From assembly GCF_900142135.1 (NCBI RefSeq), contig NZ_FQZU01000021.1, forward strand, positions 1-64,000: a DNA stretch of 64,000 nt, written 5' to 3'. Within the stretch, counting starts at the first letter, position 1. Every line of letters starts with the position of its first letter. Position numbers and translations under genes: made by a program. The notes under the pieces are model-generated. The model was not told the origin of the DNA. It made no database searches and was given only the letters and a program-made list of their open reading frames with translations. The stretch is from Desulfatibacillum alkenivorans DSM 16219 (GTDB lineage Bacteria; Desulfobacterota; Desulfobacteria; Desulfobacterales; Desulfatibacillaceae). This document shows positions 15,008-22,832 of the stretch, piece by piece.

Positions 15008-17578
15008 ATGAATGAAGAGGAACTGTTAAAAAGACTTCGGAGCGCGTTCAGGCTGGAAGCTGACGAGCGCCTGGCAAACATGTCATCCGGGCTTCTTGGG
15101 CTGGAAAAGGCCAAGGATCCCGAAAGCCAGGCAGCCCTGGTGGAAGAGGTTTTCCGTGAGGCCCATAGTTTGAAGGGGGCGGCCCGGGCCGTCAACCTCA
15201 AGGAAATCGAATCCCTGGCCCAGGTGGCGGAAAGCGTCCTGGCCGGCATTAAAAGGCGGGAAATAGAACTCTGCACGGAACTTTTTGACACCTTGCATGA
15301 TTCCGTAAACGCCTTTGAAAACTGCCTTGCCAATATTGACGAAGATCCCAACGCCAATAAAGACGAAATGGCCGACGTAACCAAAAGGCTTATGGATTGG
15401 CGCGACGGCAAATCTGAAGGGGATGACGACGCAACGGATCAGGTTGAAGAAGTTCAGGAGGCCGCTGCGGAAGCGGAGGAGCCCGAAGACGTCGAGGACG
15501 CGGAGGACGCGGAGGACGATGACGAGGATTACGGCGGCCTTTACGACGACGAGGATGACGAGGACGAAGAGTACGAGTATTTTGACGAGGAGGAAGACCA
15601 GCCCCTAAAGGCGTCTTCGCCTGAACCGGAGCCGGAACCGGAGCCGGAGCCTGAACCGGAGCCCAAGGCCAAACCCAAGGCGGCCAAAAAGGCCAAGCCA
15701 GCGGCCAAGGAAGCCGCGCCCAAAGAGGAAAGCGCCAAGCCGGCCTCCTCCAAAACGCCCCGGCCTGGAGAAGCAGCGGCCGTCCGCTCGCAAATGGCGG
15801 AAACCGTCCGCATCGCCACCTCCAAGCTGGACTCCATTCTGCTGAAGGCCGAGGAGCTGGTTTCTTTAAAACTGGTTTCTCTGCAGCATTCCCAAAACCT
15901 GAAAGATACGGCTTCGGGCATTGAGCTCTGGGAAAAGAAGTGGGCCCGCTTTAAAACGGAAATCCGGTGGCTGCGCAGGGAAGTTCAGCAGCAAGGCGTC
16001 CAGGGCGACAGCGATCGCGGCGCCGGTCATCTGGCTCAGATCATGGAATTTTTGGACTGGAACCAGAACCACGTTCAAAACCTGGGCCACGAAATCCGGA
16101 ACCTGACCAAGGCCTCGGAACAGGACCATCGCAACCTTTCCCGTTTTGCGGACGACCTTCTGGATGAAGTAAAAAGGGTCACCATGCTCCCCTTTTCCAC
16201 TTTGTTTGATGGCTTTCCGCGCATGATCCGGGATATTTCCCGCAATCAGAACAAGGAAGTGGATCTTATTCTTCAGGGCGGCGAAATTGAAATCGACCGG
16301 CGGATTCTGGAGCAAATGAAAAGCCCCTTCATTCACCTGCTGCGCAACTCGGTGGACCACGGCCTGGAAACGCCCGAAGAACGGGTGGAAAGAGGCAAGC
16401 ACCGTGCGGGCACCATCAACCTGACGGTTTCGCAGGACGAAGGCGGCAAGGTGGAAATTCTGCTGAAGGACGACGGCGGCGGCATCAACTTTCCCCGCCT
16501 CAAGGAAAAAGCCGTCAAAAAGGGGGTTATCACCCAACAGGAAGCGGAGCAAATGCAGGATCAGGAGGCCGTCAGCCTGATTTTCCGCTCCGAAATTTCC
16601 ACCAGCCCCATTATCACAGAGATTTCCGGACGGGGCCTTGGCATGGCCATTGTGGCGGAAACCGTGGAGAAGCTGGGCGGCGTTCTTTCCGTGGAGACGG
16701 AAGAAGGCGTGGGAACGAGCTTCAAGATCGGCCTGCCGGTCACCCTGGCTACTTTCCGGGGCGTTCTTATTGAAGCGGAAAAACAGCCTTTTATCGTGCC
16801 CGGCGCACAGGTGGAGAGGGTGCTTCGCCTGCCCAGGGAAGAAATTCAAACCGTGGAAAACCGCGCTTCCGTAACGATCAACGACCAGATTTTATCCGTC
16901 GCCAACCTGGGCGGCGTCCTGAGTCTGGAAGCCTCCCTGGAAAAGGACCGCGAGCCCCTCCTGACCCTGGTTATTATGGCGGCGGGCGACAAACGCATGG
17001 CTTTTTCGGTGGACCAGGTGGTTTGCGAGCAGGAGGTTGTGGTCAAGAGCCTTGGCCGCCAGTTGGCCCGGGTTCCCAATGTGGCGGGCGCCACGATTTT
17101 GGGCTCCGGCAAGGTGGTGCCTGTGCTCAATGTATCGGATCTTATGAAGAGCGCCGCGCTCAGCTTCCGGGCCGCCATGGGCGAAGCCATGGAAGGAGAC
17201 AAGGACTCCGCCAGAAAACGGACCATACTCATCGCCGAGGACTCCATTACGTCCCGGATGCTTATAAAAAATATTCTGGAAGCGGCGGGCTATGTAGTCA
17301 CCACGGCTGTTGACGGCCTGGAAGCCTATAATATATTTGAGACCGGCGGCTTCGACGCCGTGGTTTCGGACGTGGAAATGCCTCGCATGAACGGATTTGA
17401 GTTGACTGCAAAAATCAGGGGGCACCAATCCCGCGCGGAAACCCCCGTGGTGTTGGTAACCAGCCTGGACTCCAAGGAAGACAAGGAGCGCGGCATCGAG
17501 GTCGGCGCCAACGCGTACATTGTTAAAGCCAGTTTTGATCAAAGTAATCTATTGGAAGTCATTGATCGTTTGATCTAA
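15008..17578 (+). CDS. cheA: CheA-type hybrid histidine kinase with receiver (WspE-like)
   Basis: The 856 residues contain an HPt domain with the phospho-histidine in AHSLKGAAR (His53), then a long low-complexity linker. The linker has a run of Asp/Glu/Tyr (about 137-200), (Glu-Pro) repeats (about 203-217) and a Lys/Ala/Pro-rich stretch to about 260. Next come the dimerisation domain, the ATPase (LLRNSVDHGLETP; GRGLGMAIV), a CheW-like domain, and a C-terminal receiver with VVSDVEMP and a conserved lysine. No recognisable CheY-binding P2 domain is seen. Kinase-receiver fusions of this type are the rule in Wsp and Frz systems, not in flagellar chemotaxis. Confidence 0.93.
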   Translation: MNEEELLKRLRSAFRLEADERLANMSSGLLGLEKAKDPESQAALVEEVFREAHSLKGAARAVNLKEIESLAQVAESVLAGIKRREIELCTELFDTLHDSVNAFENCLANIDEDPNANKDEMADVTKRLMDWRDGKSEGDDDATDQVEEVQEAAAEAEEPEDVEDAEDAEDDDEDYGGLYDDEDDEDEEYEYFDEEEDQPLKASSPEPEPEPEPEPEPEPKAKPKAAKKAKPAAKEAAPKEESAKPASSKTPRPGEAAAVRSQMAETVRIATSKLDSILLKAEELVSLKLVSLQHSQNLKDTASGIELWEKKWARFKTEIRWLRREVQQQGVQGDSDRGAGHLAQIMEFLDWNQNHVQNLGHEIRNLTKASEQDHRNLSRFADDLLDEVKRVTMLPFSTLFDGFPRMIRDISRNQNKEVDLILQGGEIEIDRRILEQMKSPFIHLLRNSVDHGLETPEERVERGKHRAGTINLTVSQDEGGKVEILLKDDGGGINFPRLKEKAVKKGVITQQEAEQMQDQEAVSLIFRSEISTSPIITEISGRGLGMAIVAETVEKLGGVLSVETEEGVGTSFKIGLPVTLATFRGVLIEAEKQPFIVPGAQVERVLRLPREEIQTVENRASVTINDQILSVANLGGVLSLEASLEKDREPLLTLVIMAAGDKRMAFSVDQVVCEQEVVVKSLGRQLARVPNVAGATILGSGKVVPVLNVSDLMKSAALSFRAAMGEAMEGDKDSARKRTILIAEDSITSRMLIKNILEAAGYVVTTAVDGLEAYNIFETGGFDAVVSDVEMPRMNGFELTAKIRGHQSRAETPVVLVTSLDSKEDKERGIEVGANAYIVKASFDQSNLLEVIDRLI

Positions 17579-17591
17579 TTGAGAGGTTGGG

Positions 17592-18641
17592 ATGATAAAA
17601 GTTCTGGTTGTGGACGATTCTCCCACAGTGCGAGAGCAACTCGCCGCCATTATCGAATCGGACGGTGAGTTGAACTTGGTGGGCATGGCCCACAATGGCG
17701 TTCAGGCCGTTGATATGGCGGCGAAAAAAAAGCCTGATGTCGTTATCATGGACATCCATATGGATAAAATGGACGGGTTTGAAGCTACGCAAATAATCAT
17801 GGAGCAAAGCCCGGTTCCCATTGTCATCAACAGCACCCTGCTTTCGGCAGACCATGTGGAGAACACCTTCCGCGCCATGCAGGCCGGCGCCGTGGCCGCC
17901 ATGGAAAAACCCAAGGGCCCGGGGCATCCTGAATACGCCCAGATGTGCCGCAAGCTCATTTCCACGGTCAAGCTCATGAGCGAAGTCAAAGTGGTGCGGC
18001 GCTCCTCCAGGCTTAGAAAAGTAACGCCGGAACTGCCCCCTTCCCCCGCGCCCATGCCGGCGAAGGAAAAGGCGGAAATCAAACTTGTCGCCGTAGGCGC
18101 CTCCACGGGAGGGCCTCCGGTCATTCGCACCATTTTGACGAACATCAGGCGCGATTTTCATTTGCCTATTTTGTTTGTCCAGCATATTTCCCAGGGTTTT
18201 TTATCCGGTATGGTGGGTTGGTTGAATAAAGAAAGCTCCCTCCCGGTTGAAATTCCTGATCACGGAAGCATCATTAAACCCGGGCATGTCTATTTCGCCC
18301 CCGACGACTATCATATGGGGGTCATGAAAAGCGGGAAGGTGGTATTATCCAAAGCATCCTTGGAAAATGGGGTTCGCCCCTCAGTATCATTCTTATTCAC
18401 CTCCGTGGCAAGAAGCTACGGAGATTCAGCCGTGGGAATCCTGCTTTCCGGCATGGGGTCGGACGGCTCGGCCGAGCTGAAGGAAATGCTTGACAAAGGC
18501 GCCATCACAATCGCCCAGGATGAAGAGTCTTCGGTGGTGCACGGCATGCCCGGAGAGGCTATACGCCTGAATGGCGCCAAGGAAATCATGAATCCCATGG
18601 AAATAGCCGCTTTTTTAAATTCCCTGGTGGACAAGAAGTAA
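17592..18641 (+). CDS. cheB: CheB-type receptor methylesterase (WspF position)
   Basis: This 349-residue protein has a receiver (VLVVDDSPTVRE; phospho-acceptor Asp54 in VIMDIHM), a linker rich in Pro at about 145-155, and a CheB methylesterase domain. The catalytic Ser is in VGASTGGPP, the His in VQHIS (about 198), and the Asp in GMGSDGS (about 291). All key residues are present. It would demethylate the receptor and set adaptation against CheR. It starts 13 bases after cheA. Confidence 0.93.
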   Translation: MIKVLVVDDSPTVREQLAAIIESDGELNLVGMAHNGVQAVDMAAKKKPDVVIMDIHMDKMDGFEATQIIMEQSPVPIVINSTLLSADHVENTFRAMQAGAVAAMEKPKGPGHPEYAQMCRKLISTVKLMSEVKVVRRSSRLRKVTPELPPSPAPMPAKEKAEIKLVAVGASTGGPPVIRTILTNIRRDFHLPILFVQHISQGFLSGMVGWLNKESSLPVEIPDHGSIIKPGHVYFAPDDYHMGVMKSGKVVLSKASLENGVRPSVSFLFTSVARSYGDSAVGILLSGMGSDGSAELKEMLDKGAITIAQDEESSVVHGMPGEAIRLNGAKEIMNPMEIAAFLNSLVDKK

Positions 18642-18675
18642 AGCAAGAGGATCTATTCTCGGAAGGACAAGTAAT

Positions 18676-19989
18676 ATGAGCGTAATCAACAAGGCGGAAA
18701 CTAAAATTCTCATTGCTGAAGACAGCCCTACCCAGTCCCTCAAACTGCAAATATTGCTGGAAGAACAAAAATACCAGGTGATGGCGGCGTCCAACGGCAA
18801 GGAGGCCCTGGAAATGTGCCAGGCCGATCCGCCCAATCTGATCATCACGGACATTGAAATGCCTGAAATGTCGGGTTACGAATTTTGCGAGGCCGTAAAA
18901 AACGACCCGGAGCTCATGCACATACCGGTCATCCTGCTGACCTCCCTGTCAGATCCGGTCGACGTTATTCGCGGGGTGAGCGCCAGGGGCGACTGTTACG
19001 TCACCAAGCCCTACAACGGCTACTTTCTTTCGTCAAAAATCGAGCACCATCTCATGACCCCCATTGTGGGGCTGGACCCGGACGCCATCCCGTCCCTGGA
19101 CTTTACCTTCAAAGGCAAGGAGTACTCGGTCAAGTCCACGCCGGGCCAGATGCTGGGGCTGCTTCTTTCCATCTACGAAGACTCGGTCCTGAGAAACTAC
19201 GAGTTGACCCAGACGGAAGAAGCCCTGGAGGAAATCACCCAGAAACTGGAGAAAAAGGTCTCGGCTCAGGAAGAAGCGGAAAAGCAGCTTAAAGAGTTGA
19301 ACGACAGCCTGGAAGCCAAGGTGGTGGAAAGGACCGTGGCCCTGGAAATGGAGATCCTGGAGCACAAAGCCACCACCGGCAAGCTCCGGTCCAACCTGAA
19401 AATGCTCCGCAAAGCCATGGAAGGCACCATCACCGCCATGGCCAACACCCTGGACATTCGCGATCCTTACACCGCCGACCATCAAAGGCGGGTTGTGAAG
19501 CTGGCTGTGGCCATCGGCGAGGAAATGGACATCTCCAAGGGTAAAATGGACGGTCTCAGAATGGCCGGCGTTATCCACGACATCGGCAAAATCGCCATTC
19601 CCCTGGCCATCTTGAACAAGCCGGGTAAAATTACGGACACGGAGTTCACCCTCATCAAGACCCACTCGGAAGTCGGATACGACATTCTGAAAAAGGTGGA
19701 ATTCCCCTGGCCCATCGCCGACATCGTGATCCAGCATCACGAAAGGCTGGACGGGTCCGGCTATCCCAAGGGCCTTTCCGGGGATGAAATCCTGTTGGAA
19801 GCCAAAATCCTGGCCGTGGCGGACGTGGTGGAGGCCATGTCGTCTCACAGGCCGTACAGGCCGGCCCTGGGCATGGACAAAGCCCTGGAGGAAATCATCA
19901 CCAAAAAGGGCACGATTTTCGACCCCGCCGTCGTGGACGCCTGCGTCAAGGTGATCAAGCGTAAGGGGTTTACCTTCCCGGAACAATGA
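18676..19989 (+). CDS. Response regulator with HD-GYP c-di-GMP phosphodiesterase domain
   Basis: The receiver is at residues 6-125 with Asp59 in ITDIEMPEMSG and a conserved lysine in YVTKPY. A spacer (about 130-245) follows with a coiled-coil segment, then an HD-GYP domain with His301-Asp302, HHE at 354-356 and GYP at 362-364. All metal-binding and signature residues look intact, so it should hydrolyse c-di-GMP. It is the last gene of the chemosensory operon, in the slot of the diguanylate cyclase WspR. Phosphorylation by CheA would therefore lower, not raise, c-di-GMP, if phosphorylation activates it. Confidence 0.93.
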   Translation: MSVINKAETKILIAEDSPTQSLKLQILLEEQKYQVMAASNGKEALEMCQADPPNLIITDIEMPEMSGYEFCEAVKNDPELMHIPVILLTSLSDPVDVIRGVSARGDCYVTKPYNGYFLSSKIEHHLMTPIVGLDPDAIPSLDFTFKGKEYSVKSTPGQMLGLLLSIYEDSVLRNYELTQTEEALEEITQKLEKKVSAQEEAEKQLKELNDSLEAKVVERTVALEMEILEHKATTGKLRSNLKMLRKAMEGTITAMANTLDIRDPYTADHQRRVVKLAVAIGEEMDISKGKMDGLRMAGVIHDIGKIAIPLAILNKPGKITDTEFTLIKTHSEVGYDILKKVEFPWPIADIVIQHHERLDGSGYPKGLSGDEILLEAKILAVADVVEAMSSHRPYRPALGMDKALEEIITKKGTIFDPAVVDACVKVIKRKGFTFPEQ

Positions 19990-20325
19990 TTGCTTCTTAA
20001 AAGCAGACCTAAGGGGAGTTCTTCCCAACCAGGAAGAAAAAGAGGTTCTGCAATCCATGATAGAGGGGGGAGACGCCACAAACAAGCTGCGGGATTAAGG
20101 GGGTTCCGCAGAATCAGGCTCCCGTTTTCCATGCGCCTGAAATCAGGGCGAAGGGCCGCCATGTTTTATTGCACATGGCATTGTAATTGCACATTACGCC
20201 CTTTGCCCGGCAATACGGGCTTAGCGCCCCGGTTATTGCCAATGAGGTTGTCAGGAAGGATAGGCTATGGTGCGTTTTTACCGGACGGGAGCCATGTCAA
20301 CTGTTTGCATCCAGAGTCGGAACCC
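19990..20325. other. Gap after the chemosensory operon, with a coding-like remnant
   Basis: This 336-base gap separates the HD-GYP gene from the carboxypeptidase gene. The +1 frame relative to the HD-GYP gene stays open over its stop and ends at TAA 20096-20098, with protein-like composition (LPNQEEKEVLQSMIEGGDA), but no start codon. It may be a decayed extension. The rest contains no gene and no strong promoter that I can see. Confidence 0.4.
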
Positions 20326-21945
20326 ATGAATAAGCCCCGGTTTCTCCATAAACGGCTTTGCCGTTGCTTTTTGTTTTTTGTTTTAACAGCCCTTCTGGCG
20401 TCCCCAGTATTCTTTGCTTTTCCAAGCCGCGCCAACGCAGACCATATTGACCCCGTCTTTGAAATCAAGATTACGGATATATCCAAAGCCCAGGCCTCCC
20501 GGTTGACGAAAAGCGGCGTTAACGTCACCAATCGCAACGGAACCACGATCTGGGCCTATGTGACGGAAGTTCAATTTCAAAGCATTTTGAATCAAGGCTT
20601 TGCGGCTGAGACGGTTGCGGGCGAAACACGAAAAGACGCTGAACTGGACTCCGCCAATTACACCGACTACCCCACTTACGCCGAAGTTGCTTCCGCGCTG
20701 AGCGCCTTTGAAAGCAGTTACCCCTCTATTTCCAGAGTCGTGGACATAGGCGACTCTTACGAAGGCCGCAAGCTGCTGTTTCTGAAAATCTCCGACAATG
20801 TGGACGTGGAAGAGGACGAACCTGAGTTTAAATATATTTCCACCATGCACGGGGATGAAAAAATCGGCACGGACCTCATGCTCCGGCTGATCGACCACAT
20901 GCTGAGCAATTACGGAACAAACGCCGATATAACCAGGTTGATTGACGGCATGGAGATCTGGATCATGCCCCTTATGAATCCGGACGGATACACAGCCAAC
21001 CAAAGATATAATATGCAAGGCATTGGATACGACCTCAACCGTAATTTCCCGGACCGGATAGACGATCCGGCAAACACACTGGTCAATTATACCGGAGATC
21101 CCCGGCCGATTGAAGTTCAGCGAATCATGACCTGGGCCTTTGGGCAGTCATCCACACTATCCGCCAATATACATGGCGGCGCTCTGGTGGCCAATTATCC
21201 CTACGACAGCAACTCATCCGGCGCTTATGTTTACACGGCTTGCGATGACGACGACTTGTTTATCGAACTTTCGTTGGCTTATTCCACGTTAAACTCGCCC
21301 ATGTATAATGGAGAGTTCTCTCAGGGCATCACCAATGGTGCGGACTGGTATACCGCTTATGGAGGCATGCAGGACTGGAACTATGTGTGGATGGGGTGTA
21401 TGGAAATCACTCTGGAAGTAAGCAATTACAAAAAGCCCCCTTATTCCTACATGGACGGCCTTTGGGACGACAACCGCGCTTCCCTGCTCGCCTACATGGA
21501 ATGGGCGCTTAGGGGCGTGCGGGGCGTGGTGACGGACAAAGAGACGGGCTTGCCCATCACGGCGGCAATCACAGCGAAAAGCGGTTCCTGGGAGTCGGAT
21601 TTTAAAGTGTACACCGATCCGGACGTAGGGGACTACCATCGCATCCTCCTGCCCAGCGACGATCCCTACACCTTGACCTTTTCCGCGGCCGGGTACGAGA
21701 CCAAGACAGTTTCAGGGATTATGGTTCAAGAGGGGGATGCCGTCCGTTTAGACGTTGAAATGGATTTAAAGCCCTGTAATTTCAACTGCAGCAACGGGCC
21801 GGATTTGCCGGATGCGGTCATCGCCTTGCAAGTCTTGGCTGGTCTATCTCCGGAAATCGGAAATTGCACGGACGCCAGGCCTCTTTCAGGCGTTCAAATC
21901 GGCCTGGAGGATGCTTTATACATTTTGCAGCAAGCGGCGGATTAA
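20326..21945 (+). CDS. Secreted M14-family zinc carboxypeptidase with C-terminal dockerin-like repeat
   Basis: From the ATG at 20326 the 539-residue protein has a basic N-terminus and a hydrophobic signal peptide ending near ANA (about residue 38). The M14 domain shows the zinc ligands HGDE (His175, Glu178) and His283 (ANIHGG), the NRNFP segment and the catalytic Glu364 in TLEVSNYKKP. A carboxypeptidase regulatory-like beta domain follows at about 400-480. The last 60 residues (LPDAVIALQVLAG; GLEDALYILQQ) resemble a degenerate dockerin/EF-hand-like module. It is likely an exported peptidase. The ATG chosen gives a proper signal peptide; the frame is open further upstream without one. Confidence 0.85.
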   Translation: MNKPRFLHKRLCRCFLFFVLTALLASPVFFAFPSRANADHIDPVFEIKITDISKAQASRLTKSGVNVTNRNGTTIWAYVTEVQFQSILNQGFAAETVAGETRKDAELDSANYTDYPTYAEVASALSAFESSYPSISRVVDIGDSYEGRKLLFLKISDNVDVEEDEPEFKYISTMHGDEKIGTDLMLRLIDHMLSNYGTNADITRLIDGMEIWIMPLMNPDGYTANQRYNMQGIGYDLNRNFPDRIDDPANTLVNYTGDPRPIEVQRIMTWAFGQSSTLSANIHGGALVANYPYDSNSSGAYVYTACDDDDLFIELSLAYSTLNSPMYNGEFSQGITNGADWYTAYGGMQDWNYVWMGCMEITLEVSNYKKPPYSYMDGLWDDNRASLLAYMEWALRGVRGVVTDKETGLPITAAITAKSGSWESDFKVYTDPDVGDYHRILLPSDDPYTLTFSAAGYETKTVSGIMVQEGDAVRLDVEMDLKPCNFNCSNGPDLPDAVIALQVLAGLSPEIGNCTDARPLSGVQIGLEDALYILQQAAD

Positions 21946-22105
21946 GCGTAGGCAGCCCCAAATCCGGCTTTTTTTGATTTTTGCCCCTATCCTTGGTATT
22001 GCAGGGCCGGTGGGCGTCTTCCGGTGAAATATTGGTTGACCAGCGGAAGCACGTTGTCATACCGTTTTAAACTATCAAAATCTTAAGCTGATTTTAGGAA
22101 ATACA

Positions 22106-22765
22106 ATGTCAAATCAAGGATTATCCAGCCCGGAAATCAATCGAAAGCGCATTCTGGAGGCGGCCCGGTCCCTTATATTGAACGAAGGCATGGAAGCGCT
22201 TTCCATGCGCAAGCTGGCCCAGGAGTCGGGCCTGGCTTTGCGGACCATCTACAACCTGTTCGGCGCCAAGGAAAACGTGGTCCTGGCCATTTTCGAGCAG
22301 GGCACGGAGGGCATTGAAAAAGCCCTGGAAGACGTGGAGCGGGCCATGTGCGAGGGGGAATGGCAGCCTTCGTACTACATCATTTTGCTGAGAGCGATGG
22401 AAAAGGTGTTTTTTGACAATCAAAAGTTGCTCAAGCCCGCCATCCAGGCCAGCGCCTCGCTTCATCGCATGGGGTCAGGCGCGGCCCATGAAATGCATCA
22501 GCGCCGGACGCAAAAATTCCTGAACACGCTCAACACCGCAGTGGACAAGGAGCTTCTTTGGGGCGACGTGGATTTGGAAACCGCAGCCATCCTGATGTAC
22601 CGCAATTATTTTTCCGTGGCCGCACTGTGGGCTGAGGGGGAATTAAGCGATCGGGACCTGGTGGTGCAGGGGCGCTACAACATCCTGACGATCATCCACA
22701 CCTTTGTGCGCGATCCCGAAAGGCAGAAAAAAGCCTTGGATCTCCTGCGGGAACTGAAGGAATAA
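22106..22765 (+). CDS. TetR-family transcriptional regulator
   Basis: The 219 residues begin with a typical TetR helix-turn-helix (about residues 12-58: RILEAARSLI, MRKLAQESGLALRTIYNLFGAKENVV), followed by a helical ligand-binding domain of unassigned specificity. It is 67 bases upstream of a penicillin-acylase-family gene on the same strand and may share its transcript. Autoregulation of the pair is usual in this family, but I saw no clear operator in the 160 bases upstream. Confidence 0.88.
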   Translation: MSNQGLSSPEINRKRILEAARSLILNEGMEALSMRKLAQESGLALRTIYNLFGAKENVVLAIFEQGTEGIEKALEDVERAMCEGEWQPSYYIILLRAMEKVFFDNQKLLKPAIQASASLHRMGSGAAHEMHQRRTQKFLNTLNTAVDKELLWGDVDLETAAILMYRNYFSVAALWAEGELSDRDLVVQGRYNILTIIHTFVRDPERQKKALDLLRELKE

Positions 22766-22832
22766 AGGCGGACCGGCGGTTTGCGCAGGCGAAGGCGCAT
22801 GAGGAAAGACTCGGCAGCGTTTGGAGTGAGGC

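Noticed and set aside
10162-19989. Interpretation as a flagellar chemotaxis operon
   Set aside because: There are no CheY, CheZ/CheC/CheD or flagellar genes; CheR-TPR, CheA-receiver fusion and two CheWs fit an alternative (Wsp-like) pathway.
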